DNA from: a halophilic archaeon
Lineage (GTDB): Archaea; Halobacteriota; Halobacteria; Halobacteriales; Haladaptataceae
Assembly (NCBI GenBank): GCA_003298465.1
Contig: QNGA01000007.1
Coordinates: 1-64,000, forward strand
Length of the DNA stretch: 64,000 bases
Direction: 5' to 3'
In this document: in pieces, positions 37,878 to 46,539 of the stretch
Layout of the letters: the number at the start of each line of letters is the position of its first letter
How positions within the stretch are numbered: position 1 is the first letter of the stretch
Made by a program: the position numbers and the translations under genes
The notes under the pieces: generated by a model
What the model was told of the DNA's origin: nothing
What the model saw: only the letters and a program-made list of their open reading frames with translations
The model's database searches: none

Positions 37878-39203
37878 TTAGTACGGCGCGTAGAACACCC
37901 ACCCCTCAGATGGCACCATAATATCGACCCAGCCGTTCGCGTCGGTCGTCACGTCGCCACCCGTCCCACTGTAATCTTTGAGCGTCGTGTTCGTCCACGA
38001 GGTGTACACTGACTGAGTGCGCGAACTGCCGCCGTTGTTGATGCCGACGAGTAGGTTGTTGTATCGCTCGTAGATGGCGAGGTCGCTGTCTGTATGCCGC
38101 CAGTAGGTCTCCCCGCCCGTGAGGTTCTTTTTCACCCAGACCATGTTGTTGACCTCGCTGTCGTCCAGAATGGTGTTCGGATAGAGGTTGTAGACCATCG
38201 GCGTCCCCTCGATGGTCAGGACGAAGGCGTGCGCGAGGTGGTACTGCGAGGGCGCTCCCTCGTCGTGATTCTGGACGAAGGGGTGGGAGTGCCACGGGTC
38301 TTGGGCGACGACACCCGCGCCTTCGAGTCGGCTCATATCGCCGCTGGAGAACACGTCGTGAAGAACGTAGTACAGCGGGTAGTCGAAGGCGTCCATCCCG
38401 GTGTCGATGTACCCCTGCACGTAATCGACGCTCCCGTCGAACACTTCGCCGATGCGGCTCATGCCGAGTTCGTCGGCCTTGGGGTTGGCGTAGTCGCGCC
38501 AGTACTTTTCCTCGACGTGTTTGACCGCGTCGTAGCGGTAGCCGTCCGCGCCGAAGGAGGCGATTTTCTCCATGTAGTTCATCAGTTCACCGCGAACGTA
38601 GTCGGAGGAGTAAGAGTCGTACTGCGCCAAATCGGGGAGGCCGAGGAGTTCACCGTGCTCGACTTGGTGGTCGTCGTTCCAGTCGTCGATGGAGCCGACG
38701 CAGTGGTGAAAATCGTCGTGGGAAAAGCGCGGGAAATCGTAGTCGTGGCCCGTCGCCATGTGGTTCATTACGCAATCGACGTACACCTCCAGTCCTTGAT
38801 TGTGCGCTTCGTTGATGAGTGCCTGCAGGTCGGCTTCCGTCCCGAACTCGCTATTGAACGTCGTGAAATCGACCGGCTGGTATCCGAGTGGCGGGTCGTT
38901 GCGTCCGTTCTGGTCGTCCCACGTCAGGTCGCTTTTCTGTGGGGACTGTATCCAAATCGCGTCGTAGCCTCGGTCGGCCACTGTCGAGAGGTTGTTCGTG
39001 ATGGTCGGCCACGTCTCGTGGAAATACTGGAAATGAACCTGCTCGCCTGCGGCCTCTCCCGCTTCCGAAAGCGTAGACAGTCCAACTCCGAGTCCGGCGA
39101 CCGAAAGTCCGCCGACGAACGCTCGGCGCGTCAGGTCTTCACGTCGAGTTTTCTGCTCACTGTGCGTCTCGTCGTCACGATGTGAGTCGTTCTCTGTCAC
39201 CAT
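37878..39203 (-). CDS. Tat-exported alpha-amylase (GH13)
   Basis: From ATG 39203 the protein has 441 residues. The Tat signal reads TRRAFVGGLSVAGLGVGLST. The GH13 barrel shows YQPVDFTTFNSEFGTEADLQ, VDCVMNHMATGHD, the nucleophile in DGYRYDAVKHV, the acid/base in RIGEVFDG, and FVQNHDEGAPS with the transition-state Asp. A C-terminal beta domain follows. Length and motifs fit small extracellular alpha-amylases cleaving starch alpha-1,4 links. No transporter gene is adjacent. It is GC-rich compared with its flanks, and the 14 residues before this Met in the longer frame are non-native. Confidence 0.95.
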   Translation of the reverse strand: MVTENDSHRDDETHSEQKTRREDLTRRAFVGGLSVAGLGVGLSTLSEAGEAAGEQVHFQYFHETWPTITNNLSTVADRGYDAIWIQSPQKSDLTWDDQNGRNDPPLGYQPVDFTTFNSEFGTEADLQALINEAHNQGLEVYVDCVMNHMATGHDYDFPRFSHDDFHHCVGSIDDWNDDHQVEHGELLGLPDLAQYDSYSSDYVRGELMNYMEKIASFGADGYRYDAVKHVEEKYWRDYANPKADELGMSRIGEVFDGSVDYVQGYIDTGMDAFDYPLYYVLHDVFSSGDMSRLEGAGVVAQDPWHSHPFVQNHDEGAPSQYHLAHAFVLTIEGTPMVYNLYPNTILDDSEVNNMVWVKKNLTGGETYWRHTDSDLAIYERYNNLLVGINNGGSSRTQSVYTSWTNTTLKDYSGTGGDVTTDANGWVDIMVPSEGWVFYAPY

Positions 39204-39367
39204 GCATCTATTATGTACTATTACAACATACATTAATCTAGGCAAATTTCAACTAAATACAATTTCTTCAAATCGATTCCTCGTTTCGAATCGAGACAGA
39301 CTATCACAGAGGTCACTGGCCGATTAGTTCGTTATATTTATCGGTAATTCTAAATTATAATACGAGA

Positions 39368-39565
39368 ATGGATGAGCAACGGCTCGCTGTGCTGGGTCAG
39401 TTTCTTACGATTCTGGCAATGGTCCTCCTCATATTCTCGCGATGGGGGAAAACAGAGGGAGATATACATCGCACGTTCGGGATTGATTCGGTGATACTAA
39501 TAGCAGTAGTAACTATAATTATGAGTGGTTCAGGGATAGTATACACGCTACGTAAAGACGATTAA
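39368..39565 (+). CDS. Small two-helix membrane protein
   Basis: A 65-residue protein with helices at about 9-24 (GQFLTILAMVLLIFSR) and 40-60 (DSVILIAVVTIIMSGSGIVY) joined by a charged loop. ATG 39368 follows an AT-rich promoter-like stretch (39330-39362). Function is unknown; it is divergent from the amylase gene. Confidence 0.65.
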   Translation: MDEQRLAVLGQFLTILAMVLLIFSRWGKTEGDIHRTFGIDSVILIAVVTIIMSGSGIVYTLRKDD

Positions 39566-39668
39566 AACCCAGCCCAATTAATCGGTACCGTTCAATCCAC
39601 CTTCGCTATTCAGCATACGATCCTTGCCAAACTTCGAGGAGTTTAACAAAAGCAGCGCGAGAAAGTTC

Positions 39669-40154
39669 CTATTCGTCGTCGTTCGCGTCATCTTTGTCCG
39701 GGTCGAGAGCTTCCACCTCTTCCCGAGTAAGATCACCTGCTAGAAACTCTCGACCGAGGTCAGAGAGTTCGTAGGCTCCGTTTTCGTGTTGGACAAGCAG
39801 TCCAGCATCCCGAAGAGCACGAAGACGTTTACCCGTATAGTTTCTCCCGTAGCCAATATTGTCAGCAACAACTTTCGGTGTAACTCGGATATCGTGATTT
39901 TCGAAGAACCCGAAAAGTAGGTAGTCAATCTTTGCGAACCACGATACGCGTTGCACCATCTCTTCCGCTGTCGGCCCGTCGTCGTTTGTCTGGGGCTCGT
40001 CTAGCTTCGTGACGTCGTCACGGCTGGCCAACCGATCGGTGGCGGTGTCGATATCGTCGACCTGGAGTGCGAGGTGCGTCGCGCCAATGTCGGAGTTGTT
40101 CGGAGGGGTTTCGTCTTGGTCGGGGGCGTCCCATTCGAAGAGCTCGAGATTCAT
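39669..40154 (-). CDS. Winged-helix protein fused to the end of a broken VOC (glyoxalase-like) gene
   Basis: The 161-residue frame is a chimera. Residues 1-49 (MNLELFEWDAPDQDETPPNN, IGATHLALQVDDIDTATDRL) are the second half of a VOC-family domain. From about residue 50 the protein is a winged helix like small haloarchaeal repressors: FAKIDYLLFGFFENHDIRVT, VVADNIGYGRNYTGKRLRAL, AYELSDLGREFLAGDLTREE. An inner Met66 (39959) could start a functional HTH protein of 96 residues. The junction near 40005 marks a recombination that joined two unrelated genes. Confidence 0.65.
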   Translation of the reverse strand: MNLELFEWDAPDQDETPPNNSDIGATHLALQVDDIDTATDRLASRDDVTKLDEPQTNDDGPTAEEMVQRVSWFAKIDYLLFGFFENHDIRVTPKVVADNIGYGRNYTGKRLRALRDAGLLVQHENGAYELSDLGREFLAGDLTREEVEALDPDKDDANDDE

Positions 40155-40375
40155 TGTCGGCCCCAGCGCAGCATTGCAAGTGAGGCGGTCGCGTCAGGAT
40201 GCACGTCGAGCCGTCGTTCCATCGTTCGACCCTCGGAATCACCGAACGGGCCTTTCCGATAGAGCTCGTCACAGCCGATCGCCTCCACGAAAAAGTCAAC
40301 TGCAGCGTCGAGATCGGGGACGGTGATGCCAACGTGATGGACGTTCTGCGCCGTCAGCGGATGATCGTCAGTCAT
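40006..40375 (-). pseudogene. VOC/glyoxalase family gene, frameshifted and 3'-truncated
   Basis: ATG 40375 opens MTDDHPLTAQNVHHVGITVP, DLDAAVDFFVEAIGCDELYR, a VOC metalloenzyme N-terminus, and runs to TGA at 40151. The sense continues one frame over as WGPTMNLELFEWDAPDQ. A single-base loss in the GGGGCC run near 40160 explains this. The remaining VOC part ends near 40006, where the HTH gene begins. Another fragment of the same family lies at 49925-50105. Confidence 0.65.
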
Positions 40376-40435
40376 AGTACGGAATTCAGACGGCGGAGCA
40401 CATAGGTTACTTTCGGAGCAGGAGGACATGGCAAT

Positions 40436-41860
40436 TGCGTGAGTCAACCGCCTCGGGGTCAAGCCCCGAGGCTTGTCAGTGGACTCCCCCTCTCCCCGCG
40501 CAAGGCTGTCGGTCGGAAATGACCGTTCGCGTTCACCGTCCCTGACTTGAGGGCCAGTTGACTGGTGGCCCGTCCACCACCAGACGTGAGCCAGTGCTGG
40601 ACAAGACGCCACCCGATGTTCCGAGCGGCGTTATAGTCGGCGTGTAGCTCTTTTCCACACTTCAGACACTCGAACTCGTCCCCGTCACGGTTGTCTTCGT
40701 GCGTGAACCCACACTCCGAGTGACTGCACCGCTGCGACGTGTAGGCAGGTGCGACATCATCAACCTCGATGCCGTGTTCTTCGGATTTGTATTCGACGTG
40801 GCGTTGGAGTTCCTTGAACGCCCACTGCTGGAACTTCGAGCCGTTCGATATGCGTTCGCAGATGTGTTTCAGGTTCTCGAACGCAATCGCTGTGCAGTCA
40901 TTCTCAACGGCTTCACGAACGATGGCCTTCGAGACACGGTGTAAGTAGTCTGCGCTCCACCGCGCGAACCGTGACCCGATGCTCTTGATGGTGAGGTGGG
41001 CGGAGCGAGTGCCTGTCTGCTGGAGGTTCCCGCGCCGACGCTCGTACTCGTCACGCGTGTGGTTGAGGTAGTCCGCATTGCCAAGGAACGCTCCCGTACT
41101 GGTGACGGCAAGGTAGCCATCCACGTTCAAATCGACGCCGAGAACCACTCCGTTCTCGGTCGATTCATCGCCAGAATCAGCAGGGTCGACTTCTTTCTCA
41201 ACTGCGACGTGGAGGTAGTATGTGCCGTCACGCTTGTGGAGGGTGGCTTCCTTGCGCTCCCAGTCGTCCGTCCAATACTTCGAGAAGGGTGTTCCCGCAT
41301 CGTCTTCGGGTGTGACGAACTCGGCGGTCACGCGGTCGTCCACGGTGGCGAGGGTGACGTGGTCGTCGTGATAGGTGATGGTACGCCCGTTGTACACGAC
41401 AACTGAGCCTCGGAACTCGGGTTTGCTGGCTTTCTTGCCGTCGTTGAGGATGCGGTCTTTGCAGTTGCCGAGCGCGTCGGCGGCGAGGTTGCGGGCGGAT
41501 TGGACGAGACTGGCTTGCAGACTGGTCTGGTCCCGAACAGCAGTGTAGGTTTGGTCGTGGAGCGTGTTTTTGGTGTCCTCGATTTCTGTGGGGTCGTCGC
41601 TCCATCCAGCGTCAGCGACGTACTGGGCCGCCTGTTGGAATTGCTCGAACGTCTCATCGAGGACGTTATGAGCGTCCTCGGGAACGTCGAGCTTTATTTG
41701 GATGTTGCGGACGACCTCCATACTTCATTAGTACCGTTGGTAATACTTGAAGTATTTGTTCAAGGGGTGGGGAGTCGGCCTTGCCATCGTGTGTTGTTTG
41801 TGTCATCGAGTGTCGGCTTTCTCCCCGACCCTTGAGGTCGGGGTATCCGCCTCGCAATCT
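40436..41860 (-). mobile_element. IS1341-type element (IS200/IS605 superfamily, tnpB only)
   Basis: The element holds tnpB but no tnpA. Its ends carry subterminal hairpins. At the right end, GCCTCGGGG (40450-40458) pairs with CCCCGAGGC (40464-40472). At the left end, CCCCGACC (41823-41830) pairs with GGTCGGGG (41836-41843). Both loops are TCAAG or its complement. Exact tips cannot be set because the superfamily makes no target duplication. The sequence around the right hairpin should encode the 3' part of a guide (omega) RNA. Confidence 0.75.
40459..41721 (-). CDS. tnpB: TnpB, RNA-guided nuclease of an IS200/IS605-type element
   Basis: This 420-residue TnpB has the helical N-terminal region (MEVVRNIQIKLDVPEDAHNV), a RuvC-like nuclease split over GVVLGVDLNVDGYLAV (Asp), AIAFENLKHI (Glu) and LHADYNAARNIGWRL (Asp), and a zinc finger (CSHSECGF...CLKC). 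All three catalytic residues are present, so it looks active. TnpB proteins cut DNA guided by RNA from the element end. Its stop codon lies inside the right-end hairpin. No TnpA accompanies it, so movement would need a transposase from elsewhere. Confidence 0.92.
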   Translation of the reverse strand: MEVVRNIQIKLDVPEDAHNVLDETFEQFQQAAQYVADAGWSDDPTEIEDTKNTLHDQTYTAVRDQTSLQASLVQSARNLAADALGNCKDRILNDGKKASKPEFRGSVVVYNGRTITYHDDHVTLATVDDRVTAEFVTPEDDAGTPFSKYWTDDWERKEATLHKRDGTYYLHVAVEKEVDPADSGDESTENGVVLGVDLNVDGYLAVTSTGAFLGNADYLNHTRDEYERRRGNLQQTGTRSAHLTIKSIGSRFARWSADYLHRVSKAIVREAVENDCTAIAFENLKHICERISNGSKFQQWAFKELQRHVEYKSEEHGIEVDDVAPAYTSQRCSHSECGFTHEDNRDGDEFECLKCGKELHADYNAARNIGWRLVQHWLTSGGGRATSQLALKSGTVNANGHFRPTALRGERGSPLTSLGA

Positions 41861-42237
41861 CTATGAATTGTTGGATAGTCCCCGATCGCTTGGTGTAGGG
41901 GTTCAGAGACAAGCTAGTCGAGCTTTTCTGGCCGTGCTGCTGTCGAATGAATTATTGAAATTTGCTTTTGCGACCTTGATATTTATATATTGTCAACTAT
42001 ATCATCGTATGTCGTCCGAATTAGCCGCAGACCGTCCGCCCTGTTGATGGCGGTCAAGCAGCCGATTAAACGACGCCAAACTATAATTCTCGCCGAGATG
42101 ATCCCAAACGACTGTACCGTCACCTGTCGTTTTCTACTGAAGGTCTCCAGTAGCATATAAGCCATAAATAACACTAGCAAGCAGCGGTTATATTTCCTCA
42201 ACCGGTGAAATAATAATGCCAGGATAGTTATTTTCTG

Positions 42238-42675
42238 ATGATGAATGAATCAAATGCATGGGGACCGGTCCCTATCCGGTTTGCAGTTGGACTCATAATG
42301 GTCGTTCACGGTCTCGGAAAGGTATTCGGTATGGGACCAGCAGCACTGCCAATCCCAAAATTCACGGGATTTCTTGCCGGACTAGGAATACCAGCAGCGC
42401 CAGTGGTTGCATGGATCGTTGCACTGATCGAAGTTGGAGGGGGTATACTCGTGTTCGTCGGATTATTCACACGAGTTGCAGCCTTGCTGGTTGCAGGCAA
42501 CATGCTTGTCGCCACCTTCCTCGTCCACCTTCCGAACGGATTCTCTGACGCTGAACTGACAATCGTTCTGTGTTTAGCCTCATTCTCGCTCGTTGTGAGC
42601 GGTGCTGGCAGACTGTCAATCAGAGAAATAATGGCTGACGGCTCCCAACAATCATTCCTATCAGCTGTACAGTAG
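42238..42675 (+). CDS. DoxX family membrane protein
   Basis: A 145-residue protein with four membrane helices. Landmarks are RFAVGLIMVVHGLGKVFGMG, PAAPVVAWIVALIEVGGGIL and VFVGLFTRVAALLVAGNMLV, matching the DoxX/SURF4 family. Such proteins are linked to redox or sulfur metabolism in some organisms, but usually lack a defined role. Two Met codons open the frame (42238 and 42241). It has no operon partner. Confidence 0.88.
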   Translation: MMNESNAWGPVPIRFAVGLIMVVHGLGKVFGMGPAALPIPKFTGFLAGLGIPAAPVVAWIVALIEVGGGILVFVGLFTRVAALLVAGNMLVATFLVHLPNGFSDAELTIVLCLASFSLVVSGAGRLSIREIMADGSQQSFLSAVQ

Positions 42676-42688
42676 CAACTTTTCGCCC

Positions 42689-42780
42689 CTAATAAGGGAG
42701 TTCCCAGTTGAGAGAGCCGGTAGAGTGCTTGAGAAAGTGGTCAGTGACACTGTTGACCGCATGTGTTCTCGTCTGAACAC
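42689..42780 (-). pseudogene. SprT-like gene fragment
   Basis: The minus strand reads QTRTHAVNSVTDHFLKHSTG then SLNWELPY, which aligns with QARTHAANIAAEHFPKFPVE and SIDWEVSE of the intact SprT protein. The fragment covers about 28 residues of the N-terminal region and ends in a stop. Confidence 0.55.
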
Positions 42781-43147
42781 TAGGGAAACAAGAACGATAC
42801 CTTAGCAAGCGCCTGTGAGATAGTCGGCGTCTGAATAACGTCGCCTCACCAATTCGGTCGAGTCTTCGTTTGACTGGAGTGATTAGACAAGTATCGGTGT
42901 GAAAGGCTAGGGGAGAGAAGCACCCACTCAAATGGTCCATCGTCAGTGGATACTGGAGTATCAGGCGTCACTTCGTGTTGGGGCCCTGTTTATACTTGGT
43001 ATCCCTCTGGTTGTGCTGCATTTTCCAGTAGTCTCGCTCCTTGGTTAGCACACCGCTTTATTCCCTGGCGCTACTTATAGATATTTTACCTTTCCTTATT
43101 ATTTTCTCTTGTATGGAGTATCGACGTCAGTCGCCGTGTGTCGGGGA

Positions 43148-43333
43148 GATGGAAGGAGGTGGTGATGCGGTGAGCGCAAGCGGATAGGTTGGTGGTTGGA
43201 CTCCCGCATCTGCATCTGAGCGCCGCCGCCGGTGTGAGTCACCACGCACCGACGAGGCTGCCCGATGCAGTTCCTCCAAGACAGAGGGTGGTATTAGACC
43301 CCTAGTGTCGTTTCGTGAACGGTTTCAACAGTT
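43148..43333. repeat. Conserved non-coding segment, copy 2
   Basis: The core 43200-43333 (134 bp) is identical to 36668-36803 apart from an extra GCC and a missing 5-bp block. The preceding GATGGAAGGAGGTGGTGAT (43148) is also shared. Outside the core, similarity falls sharply. No gene lies on either side within 370 bp upstream, so this copy is not a simple gene leader. Confidence 0.7.
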
Positions 43334-43480
43334 TTCGCCAGTTTGGAGAGCAGTTACATGCTGTGACCTGCCGCAACTCAGTACGCTTATTTGCAACTGC
43401 TTGGTAGTAGTCTGTACTAACGTTGTCGACAGCGCGCCTTCATGGCCGGTCGAGCAGCACTGTTAGTGTCTCCGGCATGC
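43334..43480 (-). pseudogene. Degenerate SprT-like fragment next to conserved segment copy 2
   Basis: This stretch is a diverged version of 36804-36950, including the CGAGCAGC...GTGTCTCCGGCA string of the SprT fragment there. It contains stops and indels and has no intact frame. It shows that the duplicated block originally included both the non-coding core and the SprT part. Confidence 0.5.
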
Positions 43481-43654
43481 GAGAGACGTTACTCTTGGGA
43501 TGCAGAGTAACGAGAGGTTGGGAAGTGAGAAACCACCAAGACTCACTCATCAGTTCCTGTCTGCTGTCCGGATTCCTACAGCAACAGCCGACTTACGACG
43601 ACGGAGAGAGGAGACATGGGGGCAAGCGGTCCATGCTCCGCTGAGACGACAACA

Positions 43655-43860
43655 CTTTCCGGGTGTCGGCCGCCAACTCGTCGATACCGTCGAGCGCTCC
43701 GAGCAGAATATGGCACTGGTGAACTTTCGCGAGCAACACGCCGAATCCTAGCAGGTCGAAGTAAAGTATCTCGACGTGCTGGAAGCCGGGAAGGAAATTG
43801 CGGATGAACGAAGATCTATGACTGAGAGACGAATGCTGCAATCTAAGAAAGCATACCGCT
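43655..43860 (+). pseudogene. Fragment of the amber-interrupted gene family (copy A)
   Basis: One frame reads GVGRQLVDTVERSEQNMALV, NFREQHAES, TAG (43749-43751), QVEVKYLDVLEAGKEIADER. It aligns with GRQLFDTVERSEQNTELVNF, REQRVES, TAG, QVEEKYLDVLEAGQKIAKGN of the gene at 54760-55332. Both carry the amber codon at the same place. After about 43800 similarity is lost. The family is unknown. Confidence 0.5.
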
Positions 43861-43878
43861 ACGATAGTGCTAGTAGCT

Positions 43879-44832
43879 CTACTTTTGGCGCCGATGACGG
43901 GAGCTATATTCGAACTCTGTGATAACAGGTAAATGATCAGATCGATAGTTTCCTTCTTGGACGTCGAGCGTTCGATACCAATCAATGGTGGCAGTGTCAA
44001 GCGTAAAGATGTAGTCAATTCGATCCTTAATGGTGGGGGTGAACCCATGATAGGTTCCCCATGGGCCGTACACTGTATTTGTATTAGCTTCTCGCCGAGG
44101 ATCGAATAAGGAACTCTCGGTACTACCATTTTTCCCAGTCATGATTTGATACGGTTTTCGACTTGGTTTAGAGTTGAAATCGCCTGTGATTACGACATCT
44201 TCACCCTTTTCTGCGCGATCGCGTGCGCGCTTACGGATGAGTTTTGCAGACTCAATCCGAGCAGTTTCTCCGACATGTGAAAAGTGGGTATTGCAGAACC
44301 ACAGCCGTCTTTTGGTCTTACGATGACGAAGACTTACCCAGGTCGTCACACGTGGGAGATCAGCATCCCAACCGACGCTCGGCTCATTAGGTGTTTCTGA
44401 GAGCCAAAACGCGCCTCGTTCAATCGCTTCAAATTGGGTGGAATTCCAGGCAACAGGCACCATCTCACCTTCTCGATCGCCATCTTCTCTCCCAACACCA
44501 TACCAATTATATTCATCAACTTCTTCACGGAGGTCGTCGTACTGATTTGGTTGTGCTTCTTGTATGCCGAGAAGACCTGAATTGATATCGGTGATTGTCT
44601 CAGCAACGCGACTTAGTCGTTCTTCCCACGAATATTCATCGTCTGGATTATCATATCGAATATTGAACGAGCATGCCTTGAGGCGAGTCGGGCGATTACT
44701 GGACGGGGATAGATCGTTGGATTGAGGAGCCGTATCAGTAGTTGCTGATCCCGTGCTCATTCCAAGTGCTGCTCCAATCGATGTAGAACCCATCCATTGA
44801 ACGAACTTTCGCCGTGAGAAGTCACCGAGCAT
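43879..44832 (-). CDS. Exported endonuclease/exonuclease/phosphatase family protein
   Basis: A 317-residue protein with a Tat signal (SRRKFVQWMGSTSIGAALGM). The EEP fold follows: CSFNIRYDNPDD, LLGIQEAQPNQYDDL (metal Glu), NTHFSHVGETARIESAKLI, VVITGDFNSKPS (catalytic Asp/Asn), DRIDYIFT and the C-terminal SDHLPVITEF (His). Such enzymes cleave phosphodiesters in DNA, RNA or phospholipids; export suggests nutrient or phosphate scavenging. The substrate cannot be told from the motifs. Confidence 0.9.
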   Translation of the reverse strand: MLGDFSRRKFVQWMGSTSIGAALGMSTGSATTDTAPQSNDLSPSSNRPTRLKACSFNIRYDNPDDEYSWEERLSRVAETITDINSGLLGIQEAQPNQYDDLREEVDEYNWYGVGREDGDREGEMVPVAWNSTQFEAIERGAFWLSETPNEPSVGWDADLPRVTTWVSLRHRKTKRRLWFCNTHFSHVGETARIESAKLIRKRARDRAEKGEDVVITGDFNSKPSRKPYQIMTGKNGSTESSLFDPRREANTNTVYGPWGTYHGFTPTIKDRIDYIFTLDTATIDWYRTLDVQEGNYRSDHLPVITEFEYSSRHRRQK

Positions 44833-45380
44833 AGCACCTTAATATATCTGCTTTGATCATAAATATTTTTATGTTAATATCAAGTATATGTATTGTAAGT
44901 CACAGAAACAGTGTGACCATATGAGGCTCTCGAAAGCCAATTCGGTCGGTAAACGTCTCTTAGGCAAGTGCACAACCATGACCACGAAGACTACCTTCTG
45001 TCTCCCCAATGGACACCTAACCGTCGTGGTTATTCTCGACATACAACAGTTGTAATTCTCGGCATTCAAGGCTCACCGGGAAGCGTGGAGAGGAGAAACA
45101 ACGAGACTCTCTCGGCACTTTCTGTCCATATGTGTGCTGACGATCTTCCCGCACGCAGACTGGGAGCAGGCGAGTGAGACTCAGTTATCCGAGCAGGAGT
45201 GCATCGCTATCTTGGCAGTCTCCTGGAGGATGTCGTAGCCGTGCGTCGGATAGCGCTCGAGTGTGTGGCTCAGACTTGGAGTCGCTTGAGATCAAATTGG
45301 AGGACGACGTAAGGGATGTCTGTCATTACTTGACGTTGCTTTCCAGGAGCCGCGTCTGTAAAAATGATAGAGACAAGGTC
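44833..45380. other. No intact gene; possible decayed reading frame
   Basis: About 550 bases. Around 45165-45300 two frames read ADWEQASETQLSEQECIA and HRYLGSLLEDVVAVRRIALE as if one small protein were frameshifted, but the family is not recognised. The left 130 bases are AT-rich and probably hold the promoter of the EEP gene. Confidence 0.35.
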
Positions 45381-45812
45381 CTAGTATGTAGCGAGTGGAT
45401 CAATATCGAGTTGCTGGAGCAGTCCGAATAAGTCTAGATTTGCCCAGTGTTCGGCGATTTTGCCATTCTCGATGCGAATAATGGTGATCACCATTACGTC
45501 GATTTCATTCCCAGTTGGAGAGATGTTCATGAACTTACCTTCGTGAGTTCCGCTGGCCCGCCCCCAGAATGCAACCATGTCTGCCTCGGCGATTATCCCT
45601 TCAACTTCAAATTAAAGATCAGGGAACGTTGTATGGTACTGGCGGATAAATTCCTTGAGTTCGTCAAGCGGTTCAGTCCCGGAGAACGTGGGGTCACGAT
45701 AGATTTGATCCTCGGCGAGCAACTCATCCATCACATCGATGTTTCCCTCCCCCCAGACCTCTTCGGCATACCGCCGTGCAATTTCCTTGTTCTGGTCGTT
45801 CTTTGTGGCCAT
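45381..45812 (-). pseudogene. SnoaL-like ester cyclase gene with one nonsense codon
   Basis: From ATG 45812 the protein reads MATKNDQNKEIARRYAEEVW, ELLAEDQIYRDPTFSGTEPL, FIRQYHTTFPDL, then TAA (45612-45614), then FEVEGIIAEADMVAFWGRAS, GTHEGKFMNISPTGNEIDVM and GKIAEHWANLDLFGLLQQLD. The fold is the SnoaL/ester-cyclase family common in haloarchaea. Everything before and after the single stop is in the same frame and well preserved, so the inactivation looks recent. Confidence 0.75.
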
Positions 45813-45975
45813 CGGCAGAACTACGCTCGCTACGTATTTTAGTATACCCTCGACTCGAGGACGGATCTGCTGTGAGATATCGGATTGCACTGGATCACAA
45901 AACCACAAAAATGATCCTCAGTATCGTATCCTGAGCGTCTACTTCTTTGCCAGATCGGCTACGTTGCGCTGGCGT

Positions 45976-46500
45976 TCAGATATAGTGGGTCTTGAGATAG
46001 GCGATGATATCATCGCTTTCATAGAGTACCTCATCGCGCTCGGTATCAACGAGTAGCGGAATCTGGTCCTTGCCGTGGGCGATCAGTTCGTCGTGGCGCT
46101 GTTTGTTGCGTACTCGCCCGCTCGTGAAGAACGCGCCTGCTGTTCGTGGATTATGAATAATAAGACTGAGGCCATTCCGGGTACAAAATCGCCGTACCGT
46201 TTGACAGTACGGACAGCCCTCAGACTGGTACAACTCAAGACTTGGGACACCAGCATCTGATTCTGATGGCGTACTTACTAGACTTTGGTCGTCACCGTGA
46301 TTAAGAGCACTACGTATAGCAGGCCCGCCCTTGAGCACCACCAGCGTAACGACTGCAGCACCGCCGACATAGTACAGCGACAAAGACATAAACGACTGGA
46401 TATTACCAAGCAGGCCACCGATCGCGGCTAATCCGCCAATAAACAAGAGAATCTCTGTCGCGATTTGCTCTCCGATTCTCGCAGTGCTAGATAGTCCCAT
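45976..46500 (-). CDS. Membrane-anchored glutaredoxin/GST-N-like protein
   Basis: This 174-residue protein has two N-terminal hydrophobic segments (TEILLFIGGLAAIGGLLGNI, SLYYVGGAAVVTLVVLKGG) and a thioredoxin-fold C-terminal half starting LELYQSEGCPYCQTVRRFCT, with a CPYC redox site, and ending IPLLVDTERDEVLYESDDII. It may reduce thiols at the inner face of the membrane. It lies upstream of the broken ester cyclase on the same strand. Confidence 0.85.
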   Translation of the reverse strand: MGLSSTARIGEQIATEILLFIGGLAAIGGLLGNIQSFMSLSLYYVGGAAVVTLVVLKGGPAIRSALNHGDDQSLVSTPSESDAGVPSLELYQSEGCPYCQTVRRFCTRNGLSLIIHNPRTAGAFFTSGRVRNKQRHDELIAHGKDQIPLLVDTERDEVLYESDDIIAYLKTHYI

Positions 46501-46539
46501 AGCTTCCGATACTACCGCAAGTGCCGAAACGATTGCGCC

